Shown piece by piece: positions 32,784 to 43,620 of a DNA stretch of 64,000 nt. The notes under the pieces are model-generated. The model made no database searches, was not told where the DNA came from, and saw nothing but the letters and a program-made list of their open reading frames with translations. The position numbers and the translations under genes were made by a program. The DNA is from Cordilura impudica (lineage: Eukaryota; Arthropoda; Insecta; Diptera; Scathophagidae). The stretch is from positions 29,921,991 to 29,985,990 of the forward strand of contig OY821518.1 in the NCBI GenBank assembly GCA_963682025.1. Direction: 5' to 3'. Within the stretch, counting starts at the first letter, position 1. Each line of letters opens with the position of its first letter.

Positions 32784-35700
32784 CACAGTACAACAGCCAA
32801 TCTGGGGGGGTGAGAAATCCCAAGTCAGGGTGATGGTACTAGGTCAGTATAGTAAAACCCTCAAAGGGTTTGGCGTTCGTATTTGTCAGTTTTTTTTTAT
32901 GACCTTTTAAATTTTTTCCTTATCTTGATGTTTTTTCGCTTAGTTGTAACATTTTGGCAAAAACGTAGTTTAACATAACTCAAGAACCACTTATACGATT
33001 CTGATGAAACAAATTTAGAAAAATTAAGAATTCCAATTTCTCTGATCTGTTTCTATACCGTTTTCCTATATGTGTAACACTTCCGAAGTAAAAAATGAAT
33101 GTATGAAGGGAAAAAAGAATTTTTTGCCTAAAAATTTAAATATTTTTTTTTTTAAATTCATAAAAAATCCAAAATGGAAAAAAGTGCCAAAACTAATTAC
33201 TTTCGCGTAAAGTCACATAACTCATGAGCAAAAAAAGGCATAGATCATGAAAATCGATGCACGCGTTTCTCATTTATTCACAATTAGGTAAATGTATGAA
33301 TTTCAAAAATTTGCTCCGGATATGCACAACATTATTTGGAGAAAACATTGACACTCACAAGCCGAACTCTCTCATATTTTTCTACTGTACTAAAAGAGAA
33401 ATATTGATGTGGCAAGACTGGTTCTGTAGTGTTCAGATAAAACATGCATTGTCATTATACTTCTTCTCTTTCTCACACTGGTTCTGTGATTTTTGTCATT
33501 CAACAAGTGCCGACGAACGCGAACAGTAAAAGTGATTTTTCTCCAGTTTTTTAAAAGTGAACAAAAGTGAACAGAATATGGAACTGTGCAACCCAGATAT
33601 AAATAGCTTTTGCTACTGCTGTGGTCAATATGTCTCAACACATAAAAAAAGGGGAAATTTCAGTACTGATTTTGTTCAAACATACGAGATGTACTTCAAC
33701 CAAAATGTTATAGTGAACGAAAATTGGGTACCAAATATAGTGTGTAAAAGCTGCTACAACCGTCTAATGGATTGGAAAAATAGAAGTCGTGAAAGTATGC
33801 CATTCGGTAGCCCAATGACTTGGACTAATCCTGGCGAAGGTCACAATCCATTGAATTGCTATGCATGTGCGAATAAAGGAGCCGCAAAAAGGATAAGAAA
33901 ATCGTATAATTACGTTAGTGTTGCAAGTGCCGCAACACCATTGCCTCATTCGGACCACATTCCTGTGCCAAAAGCTTCTAGCCCAGATATTTTCTCTTCT
34001 ACGACTGCTCCGACATATCATGCACGTGATGATCCCCCATATGAGCCATCAGTATCCAATGAGCCAATTTTAATAAATCAAAATAAGCTTGATTCAATTG
34101 TTGCCAAGTTGGAATTAACACAGCATAAGTCGGAAGAGCTGGCTTCCATTTTGAAATCAAACAATTTGTTGGCACCCGGTGTGAAAGTCACAGCTTATCG
34201 AAGTCGTCAGGCAGCACTCCAAAGTTTATTCCTTGTGAATGATGAAAAAACTTCTGCATATTGCCCGGATGTAGGAAAATTGATGGACGCAATGGAAATA
34301 AAATATGAAGCAGATGACTGGAGATTATTTATTGACAGTTCAAAACTCAGCTTGAAGGCGGTTTTACTGCATAAGACCAATAAAAAACCTTCAGTTCCAA
34401 TCGCCTATAGTACAGAAATGAAAGAAACATATGATGCACTGGAAAATATTTTAAAAATGGTTAACTACGCCAAACATATGTGGCGCATATGCTGCGATTT
34501 AAAAGTTGTAGCAATGCTTTGCGGTCTTCAAAGCGGCTATATAAAATATATGTGCTTTTTGTGCGATTGGGACACACGATTTTCCGGTGAGCAATATGCA
34601 TGCCACGGATGGAAACTCAGAGAGCACAGCAGGTTACAAACGGCCAATATTATTCGTGAGCCTCTAGTGCCAAAGGAGAAGATATTTCTGCCTCCACTGC
34701 ATATTAAACTTGGAATTGTTAAGAATTTTATCAAAACTGTCGCCAAAAGAGATGAAGTTTTCTTGTGTTTGAAACTAATTTAACCGAGACTCAGCGAAAG
34801 TAAAATTAAGGAAGGTAAGTTATAATATCACATTCATTTCCCATGATTTTCCATCTTAACATTTTAATTTTTTCCAATCAGGCGTACTAAATGGTCCAGA
34901 TATACGAAAGCTGATTAAAAGTGACGCATTCAACAATCTTCAGATTGACGCTGAATTGAATGCATGGCAGGCAATCAAAGAAGTAATAGAAGGCTTGTTG
35001 GGAAAGCATCGTTCTAACAACTACGATGTTTCTGTCGCAAGGATGTTAAGAGCATTCTCGGAAATTGGTGTCCACATATCCTTGAAAATCCATTATCTAC
35101 ATCATCATCTGGACTACTTCAGCAAACAATTGGCTACCGAATCTGATGAACAAGGTGAACGCTATCATCAAGTTGCTATGCCATTTGAAATGAGGTAATG
35201 CTGATTTTTTATTTTTTCAAACTCATTTTAATAAAACAAAAACTTACAGATATAGAGGCAAAAAGTCGCCGAGTGCAATAATTGCGGAAATTTGCTGGTG
35301 GAGTAAGCTTATGTGGCAAGACAAGGATGATCTTGATGATAAAGAATTTTCAGGAGATGCAGAAGGGCCAACAGTGGAGTCACACATTGACATTATGTGT
35401 GGTTCAGAAACTGATGATAGCGATGAATGCGATGCCACTAGTCCCGAACAACCACCATCGAAAAAGTCTAGGCAATATTTATTAAAATAAATAAAAATAA
35501 AATTTATAAAAAAGGCGATAAATGACACTTTTATGAATAAAAACAAACATCAATATTCTTGTCAAAATGGGATACCTTCACTTAATTGTAAATAAAAGCA
35601 GAACGCGTTGATCGATTTCTATGACCTATGTCGCATTTTGTTTATAGGTTATGTGACTTTACACGAAATTAATAACATTTGATCTTTTTTCCGTTTTGGA

Positions 35701-36070
35701 TTTTTTATGAATTAAAAAAAAAAATATTTTTTTTTCTCCACAAATTTCTTTTTACCGGCAAAACTGTTGACTACAAAGAAAAACGTTATATGAACGGATT
35801 AAAGAAATTGTAATTCTAAATTTTTTTGAGTTTGTTTCATCAAAATCGGACAAGTGGTTCTCGAGTTATGTTAAACTACGTTTTTGCCAAAATGTTACAA
35901 CTAAGCAAAAAAAACATCAAGATAAGGAAAAAATTTAAAAGGTCATAAAAAAAAACTGACACATACGAACGCCAAACCCTTTGAGGGTTTTACTATATTG
36001 ACCTCGTACCATCACCCTGACTTTTAATTTCTCACGCCCCAGACAATAATCCCAAAAATGTTCCACAGTG
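32784..36070 (+). mobile_element. CACTG-ended DNA transposon, copy 2 (near full length, 3287 bp)
   Basis: The right end is CACTGTGGAACATTTTTGGG going inward; the left end is a decayed CACAGTACAAC. From TCTGGGG onward the arms match (GTGAGAAAT, GTCAGGGTGATGGTAC, AAACCCTCAAAGGGTTTGGC, CAAAAACGTAGTTTAACATA) for about 480 bp: 32784 to about 33270 against about 35595-36070. It is flanked by TAT at 32781-32783 and 36071-36073. The LINE frame on both sides verifies the 3-bp duplication. It carries a three-exon gene. Termini and duplication length point to the CMC/CACTA group, but the protein differs from plant CACTA Tnp2. Confidence 0.85.
33557..35490 (+). pseudogene. Transposase-like gene of the CACTG transposon, three exons, one stop
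   Basis: Exons 33557-34814, 34882-35194 and 35250-35490; introns of 67 and 55 bp with GTAAGT/TAATGC-side GT donors and AATCAG/TTACAG acceptors. Length is 603 codons including a TAA at 34781-34783 (codon 409); the frame continues past it as SESKIKEG, so one substitution probably killed it. Domains: CYCC (19-22) and CKSC (63-66), a ZAD-like double CxxC; CYAC (101-104); a Ser/Pro linker; WRLFIDSSK (Asp260); CCDLKVV (Asp314); CFLCDWD (333-339); FLPPLHIKLG (380-386); SLKIHYLHHHLDYF (486-499); ESDEQGERYHQ (506-516); an acidic tail ending PSKKSRQYLLK. Asp260, Asp314 and Glu509/512 are candidate catalytic acids by position only. I recall similar uncharacterised arthropod and cnidarian proteins. MELCNPDI at codon 8 is an alternative start. 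Confidence 0.75.
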
Positions 36071-36867
36071 TATTCATTCGATCAAACACCAAGCCTTAGG
36101 GAGATTGGGGGCATGATGCAATAAATGAATGACACACTCAATCAAGAGCTTTTGACAAAATCTGAGTGGGATCGAGTTAACAGAATCGATTTTAATGCTC
36201 GTAAGGCCCAATGCTGTCTTTTGACCCATATACGGGTCACGGAGTCATTAATGTCGTCTGTATTCATGGGCATGAAAATTCAGTTTGATGTCCATTGGAA
36301 TAAACACATTTTTCAATTGTCGAAAGAAGCTTTCAAGTGCCTAGTTTTCCTAAATCGGTGTGTAGAAATACTTCACCCCATATGATCTCCTTATTATTTA
36401 TACAACCTATATCCGGCCAAAAATGGAATACAACTCCCATATGTGGCCAGGGGCTTCACAGTCTATTTTGAAGCTTCCGAATCGTGTGCAAAGATGAGCG
36501 TTGATTCTTATCAATTACAGTAGGATAACCAACTCTATCAACATATTGGAATGTTGGCTGTGTTACGCTGTATTATAGATATTACAATGGGAAGTGTTCT
36601 GCTGAGATAAGTGAGCTCATGTTTTTCTACGCACCACTTGCTCATCTAGTAGATCACATCCATTTGCAGTTTATTGTCGCACAACTCATTACCGCGAAAG
36701 TTCGTTCATTACCCGCACAAGCCGTATGTGGCATAAACTTACCGCTGAGGCCTTTCCTGTAACTTAAAATACAGATAAATTCAAGTCATATATCCATAAA
36801 TACTACTCCCTCTTTCCTCCTACTCATAACATATTTTCCTGATATCAATACAGTGCAATGCACTAAT

Positions 36868-37035
36868 AAGGGACATCCCCTGAGTGTTGATATATAAGCA
36901 TTCATATTTGATTTTATTTATCATATTCAACACATTTAGTTAAATGATAATTTATACTAATATAACTTACTTCAATCCGAAACATTGTAAAAGGGACATC
37001 CCCTGAGTGTTGATGTATACAAAAAAAAAGAGAGT
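36868..37035 (+). repeat. Duplicated LINE tail with 105-bp segment
   Basis: AGGGACATCCCCTGAGTGTT followed by GATATATAAGC occurs at 36868 and again at 36992 before an A-rich end. The 105 bp between (AAGCATTCATATTTGATTTT to ATCCGAAACATTGTAAAAG) are repeated at 37838-37942. Confidence 0.7.
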
Positions 37036-37450
37036 TCATTTTGGGTGCTATATTTATATTGGGCTAAGTTGACAAATGGACTGATCCTAACCCTATTTAA
37101 TATAGTCCCTTATTTTTTGGAAATACACATACAAGCCAACTATAGAAAAATCTGTGTAATATTTTTGTTTTTTGAAAGATTTTAATAGATTGGGTCTATG
37201 ACTAAGAATTGTCCTATAGGTTTATATTTAGACTACTAACTAATGGGTATAATAAACAAAAATGAACCAAATTTGACCGATCTCAGTCGATCTCATAGGG
37301 ATAATTTGTTTGGTTACTAGGTCTAAACATGCTCTCAGAAAGTCATTCTGTATCGATCGGTATAATTAAAGATGGGTCTAGGTAATATATTTTTACAGTC
37401 ACAAACATCAGCACAAACCCATTATACCCTTAACACGTAGTGGTATCCCT
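37036..37450 (+). mobile_element. Dispersed repeat family A, copy 5 (partial, decayed)
   Basis: Recognisable by GCTATATTTATATTGGGC, GGACTGATCCTAACCC, TTTGAAAGATTTTAATAGA, CGATCGGTATAATTAAAGAT and a CACGTAGTGGTAT end. The palindrome and the GGACGGAC box are deleted. Confidence 0.55.
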
Positions 37451-37837
37451 ATAGCCATGGGCTATACTAGATGTAGATTGAATGCCACGCCCCCTTTTAC
37501 GCCTACTTTGTGTAACATTATAAAACCTAATTTTATGCAACCACACCAAAACTATTGAAACAATTACCTGGAAATTTCGCACACAGGTGCTGCCTTCGAA
37601 AAGAAAACTGTGCCATACAAAGTCTTGATTCTACCACACTCACTTAAAATCCATTTTTTGAAATCCATTTTTGTGCAAAGTTATTATTTTCCTATCACTA
37701 CTAAAATTATAAGGTCTATTGCTTGCACACAGGCATTTCACCATTTAAGTCTTTGGCAACCAGAGTTTACTTCGTGTACATGATCTCAAGGATTTCGTAA
37801 ATGCATTGCTTTATTTTTTTTGCCATATATACATTTG
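37451..37837. other. No gene seen; one ACGCCCCCTTTTACGCC box
   Basis: A single GCCACGCCCCCTTTTACGCC box near 37482 hints at another INE-1-like fragment. Nothing else. Confidence 0.4.
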
Positions 37838-37942
37838 TAAAAGCATTCATATTTGATTTCATGTATCATTTTCAACATATTTAGTTAAATGATAATTTAA
37901 ATTCTAATATAACTTACTTCAATCCGAAACATTGTAAAAGGA
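37838..37942 (+). repeat. Second copy of the 105-bp segment
   Basis: Nearly identical to 36897-37002. Its right end passes directly into sequence leading to the Helitron helicase remnant, so it may mark the original locus of that segment. Confidence 0.7.
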
Positions 37943-38099
37943 TCAACGTGTTTTACAGATTTGAAAACTATTAATAGCCGGAAATGGGAAACAGACACTG
38001 GAACCTTCCGATAGAATAGGCAGTGTTATGGTCTTCTTCATGGAGACTGAGGGAGCTTTTTTAAATTTTAATTTGTATGTGTGGTTTATCGAAACCCTT

Positions 38100-39184
38100 G
38101 GAACTCTGGCAGGATTACAGGAATGATTTATCTGAAGACATCCTTCGTAAAAGACAATTGCAACGTTTGACGATGACACCTACAATGAGGCTATATTTAT
38201 TATTGATGACAAATTGATATCGATAGTGGAGAAAGAAACAGGCCAGTTTGGTATTCCGCGGTCAGTTAGATTAAAAAATTTGGCCGATGAGTTATCAAGA
38301 GAATTAAGCTACAGCCTCACTGCTATAAATGCAGAAATCGCGCAGCAAAAAACTGTTTTTGTAAAGGTAATTAATGCTGATCATTAGAGATGAAGGATTT
38401 CTTCTTGGATGATGGCACATGGACAGCATTCCTATTAAATCTTTCAATGGCATACATCCGTAAAGACTTCAACATCGCCATTGCATTAGCTTCCTCAGGG
38501 GAGCGGCAACTCTTCGAAGCGGAGGTAGGACTGCACGCCCTGTTCTCCAATTTCCCCACTTGCAACAGTTTAGGAGTTTCCCTACGAATATGTAAATTAC
38601 TGGTATGGGACGAGTACACCATGTCTCACAAGCATGCAATTGAGGCCTTTAATCGAAGTTTGCAGGATACCCAGTCACGAGGCACTTATGAGCGGCTTGG
38701 TGATGCTTTGTACAGAAGATTTCCGCCAAAAACTGACTGTCATTCGAAGAGGAAGAGTGGCTGATGAAACTAATTTGAAACCAAGTTTCTAGATTAAATC
38801 TACCTTCCACAATGCAGCAGAATTACTAATTGAAAATGGTAAAGTGGTTAAAGACGTCAACGAAGAAATAGTATTTAAACCAGCAGTCTGCTATTCGGGT
38901 TTCTCTGAAGAACAACTTCAAGAGAGCACTTTTAGCACCAAAAAGCACATCTATGGATCACATGTCAAATTTTAGGCATCTCCACAGTATAAAAATCCAT
39001 TGATACTCTACACTCCCCTGAATTTCCCAATTGCATTGAGTTGTGGACAGTTAGAACCCACAAATTAGAACGTGAGGTTGGAGGCGCAATTATTCTTATG
39101 CGGAATCTCAATGCGCAAATCTCATCGGAGCGACTGTATTAACAGGCAAACGAGAAGTTGTTTTTATTCCACGAATGTCCCTCA
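38100..39184 (+). pseudogene. Helitron helicase (Pif1-like) remnant
   Basis: In successive frames: RNDLSEDILRKRQLQR and YNEAIFIIDDKLIS (38120-38225), FGIPRSVRLKNLADELSREL, then a frame from 38390 with FFLDDGTWTAFLLNLSMAYI (Walker A destroyed), RKDFNIAIALASSG, LFSNFPTCNSLG and ICKLLVWDEYTMSHKHAIEA (Walker B as WDEYTM), and RSLQDTQ. A distal part reads HKLEREVGGAIILMRNLNAQ and, after shifts, VVFIPRMSL. These are Helitron helicase motifs in the usual order, several frames apart, so it is inactive. It ends at 39184, where a new Helitron 5' end begins. Confidence 0.75.
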
Positions 39185-40030
39185 TCTTATATATATTTAC
39201 GCTGATCCCTGCTCACTGACTGACTGACTGATTCTGTAACGCTGAAATAATACACACACATAGCACTCCATACAAAGCCATGCGAAATACACAAACAAAA
39301 TTTAATCTTTCTCATTTTATACAAACCCACACACAATTTTCTCTCTTCTTTGTTACCGACCAGTGCTGCTAATAAAATCTTCTGAAAATCTACAATTTTG
39401 GAAACTAAATCGCCAAAATTGTCATTTTAAAACATGAAATTGACAAGAAAATTTTACCGCTTATAAAACTCGAAAAAATATTACAAAAGGAAGCAATAAA
39501 ATTTATTTATATCATTCATATTACGAATATTATTACAGCATTGGTTATTTCTATATATAAAAATGTATTAGTGGTGAAATTTCAATGAAAAAAATTTAAC
39601 ACAGCAATCAACTAAATAATTTTATTGACATGTATCTATAGCTGAAACATATAATATAGGTTTAAAGTATCGCCGTAATTAAAACTTAAATCTTATATGG
39701 AGATGCTATTCAAGGTGTTTCCGTTTTGAAACGACTTGACCCAGAATTAAATCTATACATATTTTGTAATTTACATTTACACTGAACTAAAACTATCAAT
39801 TTTCGATTTACAACCCATTAATTGTTAACCCTTGAAATCTCAATTTTTATACTACTGAAAATTTAAAATCTTCAATCATCATTTTAACAAATTTAACAAA
39901 TCATTTTAACAAATTGAAAAATCGTCAAAATTAAAATAAGTTGTCAAAATTAGCAGCACTGCTAACGACAATAGCACTACATATGCAGATTTCGTGTTAC
40001 ATATGGAATAAGATGAACGCAAAAAATGCA
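39185..40030 (+). mobile_element. Helitron 5' end inserted in the helicase remnant
   Basis: A|TCTTATATATATTTACGCTG then ATCC and CACTGACTGACTGACTGATT open a sequence whose counterpart is at 42404 (TCTTAAATATAATTACGCTG). TC after A is a Helitron start. Its 3' end was not found; a hAT-like MITE lies within. The right limit given is arbitrary. Confidence 0.5.
39361..39961. mobile_element. hAT-like MITE (601 bp)
   Basis: Ends CAGTGCTGCTAAT and ATTAGCAGCACTG are exact inverted repeats. Flanks TTACCGAC and CTAACGAC match at 6 of 8 positions, which fits an aged 8-bp hAT target duplication. No transposase. Confidence 0.7.
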
Positions 40031-40802
40031 TCAACAAACTAATATCTATTCAAATTCTTCTTTAAATTCCCTTTGTTGGTCAATGAAAAAATTCTGCAAA
40101 AAAAAGTAATGAAGAAAATTTTAAACATTTTTATTTTTCTCATTTAACGTCGTCCGATATGCATACATACTTTTTTATCAAACTAAACTTTCCCGTTTGT
40201 CTGTTTTGTTTTTCATCTCAAAATTGTTTTGAATTGTTAGGAGTGCTTTCGCTCAGGTTCTCTGATGGCCAGCACTCACCAAAGAGTATGCTTTTTTTTG
40301 ATAAATATTTGAGAAAAAAGAGATCTTCAATGTGGATTTTGTTTTTGTCCAACGTATGATTTCGTTTAAAGCTCTGTATTGAAAAGCACTTGAAAAAATA
40401 ATGCAATATTAAGTTTAAAATTTAAATTATTCTGACTTTGCTTAATTAAATTACATTGTAATTTCAGAAGAGAGGTGGGAAAATAATTTTTTTTCACTCA
40501 TAATATTAATTTTTGCATAATTTGCTTTCAAAAAATTTAGACAAACATAAATTACGTAAATAGGTATATTTAAGATTTTAATTTGAATAATTTATTGAAA
40601 TTATCATAGAAGAATTAAAGGCGATTTGGAATAATAATTTTGTTTTTTAAGTTAAACTAATACGCCCTTATTTTTTTATTTTTTTTTTTTTTGGATTTAT
40701 AGATAACTGGAAATAATGTTCGCTTTTTACAGTTCACATTTATGATGACATATGAAATATTGTTTTCTCTTTTTTTGTAGGTGTGTTGGTGTTTGCACTT
40801 CC
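40031..40802. other. No gene seen
   Basis: A+T-rich, with short T-runs; no matched repeat or coding signal. Confidence 0.45.
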
Positions 40803-40806
40803 TTAA

Positions 40807-41475
40807 GGGGTGGTAGGTTTTAAAACCTTTTTTTGCATTTCTCTTTCTGAATGCCCAACATATCCAGAGTGTTGTGTTGTTTTAGATAAATCAGAGCAAA
40901 ACTTAAGAAGATACAGCGTTTTCAACGACCGGCCTCATACGGTATATAGTATATAAATCATAGTATATAAATTCGAAGCCCGTCAACATCATAGCTCAAA
41001 ATCTACTTGACCGATTCTTTTGCAATTTTAGACACTATAGCGACACATAAATCATCAGATAACCACGAAGGGTTTTTCTAATTCCACTTTCTTTCCCATT
41101 TTTTAACAACAAATTCCCGAAATTGTATAACAAAAATCGTTTTTCACTTCAAAATGCTGCCAAAAAAAAAAAAAAAAAATTTTAAAAACTATTCGTCACT
41201 ACCACAGGAAACATGTCACCTTTGAAACGCGTTTCGATTTTTTTTATTTCACATGATCCAGTAACGAGTTATGATGTTCACCGCAAAACAACAATGCCTC
41301 CGGAGATTCGCTGTCACAGACTTATTTATTAGAATTTTTAATTGAAATTTTTTTCAAAGATTCTTCAAATATAATGCTATAATGTATATATGAAATAAAT
41401 AATCCAACATTATTCATATCTTCAATAAAGAATTATGAAAGTACGACTTTTTTAACTTTTAAAACCTTATCCCCC
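40807..41475. mobile_element. TTAA-flanked TIR element (669 bp)
   Basis: TTAA at 40803-40806 and 41476-41479 flank GGGGTGGTAGGTTTTAAAA and its imperfect inverted partner TTTTAAAACCTTATCCCCC. TTAA targets are used by piggyBac and Kolobok transposons. No transposase frame inside. Confidence 0.65.
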
Positions 41476-41541
41476 TTAAGAAACCTTTAGGAACCTTGCT
41501 CTAAAACGTTTTTTTTTTTTCTATGCTATTCTATTTTTCTA

Positions 41542-42170
41542 CAATAAAATGGAATTATGTTATAGCGAACTCGGCGGGACCGGCCAAATTAGGTCCTTAT
41601 AGACTAAGTTCGTTATAACCGTAGTATTTTTTTGATTTGTCCGAAAGGTTTAAAAGATTTTTTTAGTTGAATAAGTTTATTTATTTTGGGGCATTTTATA
41701 AAGTTATAAAACATAAATTAAATTACTAAAAACATACATATTAATTGCTTGTCTTAATATGACTAAAATTACCGAGTTTCTATCAAAACAAAATATTTTT
41801 TTAAAATCATATAATATGAAAAACTCTTTATGTATAGAAGCAGAAAGTACAAAGCAAAGGTTGGCTACTGGCAAACTTTTACGAAAATATACATAAAAGG
41901 AACTTTTACAAAACTTCATTTGAAAATCGAAGTTTTTGTTTTGTATTAAAATTAAATGAAAATAAAATTAAATTAAATTGAAATTAATTTTTTTTTAATA
42001 TATAAAATATACGAAAATTCTGAAATGTCAAAAGTTTGATATAACCACTGTTCGCTATAAGAGAAGCAATTTGTATGAAAAATGTCATTAAAACTCTTGG
42101 GACCGAAGAAATTCTTCGCTATAAACAAAAATTTATTACAACCAGGGTTCGTTATAAGCGAACTCCATTG
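41542..42170. mobile_element. Pogo/Tigger-like non-autonomous element (629 bp)
   Basis: The right end in reverse is CAATGGAGTTCGCTTATAAC then GAACC. The left end, CAATAAAATGGAATTATGTT then ATAGCGAAC, is a looser version. TA flanks both sides (41540-41541, 42171-42172). TTCGTTATAACG-type boxes recur inside. Such ends resemble pogo-group TIRs; no coding. Confidence 0.5.
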
Positions 42171-42403
42171 TATTAAATTTTAATAATTCTGGGAATCTCC
42201 AATCTCCTCACTTTACCCGGTCTTCCCATGTTCAAGTCAAAATGATCACACATCCAATAGTCAAAAAATTGTTAAGCAGCTGTCCCATTGAAAAATTGAA
42301 AGATAGAATTGAAACGTATGATTGTTTATTAAAAAAGAGTAAAAAAGTGTGAATGCATTAAAACCTGAAAGCCAAAAATTCAACGTGTGAATGCCGGGTA
42401 ATA

Positions 42404-43004
42404 TCTTAAATATAATTACGCTGATCCTTGACTCAGTGACTGACAAATTCTGTATCGCTGACCAAAATGATACGGTTCTAATTCCTAGGATTGATCCCGC
42501 CCCAACCGACACCACATTACCTTTCATATTAAAACGCCGCCAGTTTCCAGTAATTCTTGCATACGCAATTACCACAAATAAGGCTCAAGGCCAGTCATTT
42601 GATTTGGCATTAATTTGGAGACCGCGGTATTTTCACACGGCCAACTATGTGGCTTTGTCACGATCAAAAGTTGCAAGCCAAGTTAAGATACGTATTCAAT
42701 CGAACCCACAGCAAGGAAAACTATTAAATGACCAACGATATTTCACACGAAATATAGTTTTTCAAGAGATTCTATATTGAAAAACTTTTTTGCCAAATAT
42801 TTCTTATCTGTTCTGATACTTATGTATATAATTTCTACAGACACAATCTTTTTTCACATTTACATATGTAACAATATAATTTTCAATTTACTACTATATT
42901 AAAAGAAATATAATTTATTATAAATTTTTCGTGTATTTAAATTTAAACTGTTTGTTTTATTCATAATTTTGAAACGGGCGCCTAGGCGCCACACAATCAA
43001 CTAG
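42404..43004 (+). mobile_element. Helitron deletion derivative, 5' end joined to helicase C-terminus (601 bp)
   Basis: A|TCTTAAATATAATTACGCTG start (42404), a helicase C-terminal frame, then the palindrome GGCGCCTAGGCGCC (42977-42990), ACACAATCAA and CTAG at 43001-43004 before T. It has both termini but only the last part of the gene. Confidence 0.75.
42436..42780 (+). pseudogene. Helitron helicase C-terminal segment
   Basis: Open frame ending in TGA at 42778-42780: DQNDTVLIPRIDPAPTD, LPFILKRRQFPVILAYAITT, NKAQGQSFDLALI, YVALSRSKVASQVKI, then a terminal NIVFQEILY. This is the motif V-VI end of the Pif1-like Helitron helicase (NKAQGQ intact, ALSR where CSR is common). Rep domain, Walker A and B are missing, so the product, if any, is not a helicase. 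The frame begins inside the element's 5' end sequence, so the natural start is lost. The sequence is intact, unlike the remnant at 38-39 kb. Confidence 0.75.
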
Positions 43005-43084
43005 TACCAGCAGATTTACCATTTCAATTCAAACGCCTGCAATTTCCACTCAAGTCAAAACAGCTATTACCATATTACAAAATG

Positions 43085-43620
43085 ATAGTCGGTCTTCTCG
43101 TTATCATTTATCATAATAAGTATTAACCAAATTTTAGTGGCATTTCAGATATGAAATAGTTCATATACATATGATGTTATTTTTATATGGGTCAAGAAAT
43201 GGACCGATCGTGAAGCCACTTACTTTTTTCGAAACCAAATTTGAAAAAATTAATGTAACAAGTGAAGATCGCAAATCAGCTTTATATGGGGCTATGACTG
43301 CAAATGGTCCTACAGGGTTTATTTTTGGACTACTGTTTAGGGGACATAATACATAATGCACGCAGCAAATTCTATCAATATATATATATACGATAATCTG
43401 GATTTTACAACAATTTTGGTCAGTCTGATAGGGATTATTTCTTTTATCACCAATTTCATTAGCGTCCGTTCTATGACCGACAAAAGTTTATGTACCAAAT
43501 TTTATTTATATATATTCATATTTACGGCGTTATGTGATTACAGAGTTTACGTGGACACACAAGCGGATGCACGGAAAGACGCACGGACGGATATCGCTAA
43601 AACGATTTGGAAGTATAAAA
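43085..43620 (+). mobile_element. Dispersed repeat family A, copy 6 (decayed)
   Basis: Starts near ATAGTCGGTCT at 43086 and follows the family through AGTGGCATTTCAGATATG, GTGAAGATCGCAAATC, AGCGTCCGTTCTATGACC and GGACACACAAGCGGATGC then ACGG units at 43570-43596. The 3' end is lost. Confidence 0.6.

Larger units (their letters stand above)
32670..36890 (+). mobile_element. LINE copy (e), split by the CACTG transposon
   Basis: The left piece 32670-32783 reads GSVLSPSLFLNFLNDLL and the RT active-site line SADDSNICHSY. The right piece from 36071 reads SFDQTPSLREIGG, a stop, LNQELLTKSEWDRVNRIDFN and then the same C-terminal region as copy (d), increasingly decayed, to AGGGACATCCCCTGAGTG at 36868. 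With one TAT removed the frame runs through the junction, so the LINE was continuous before the insertion. Stops and frameshifts on the right show it is inactive. Same family as copies (b) and (d). Confidence 0.8.
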
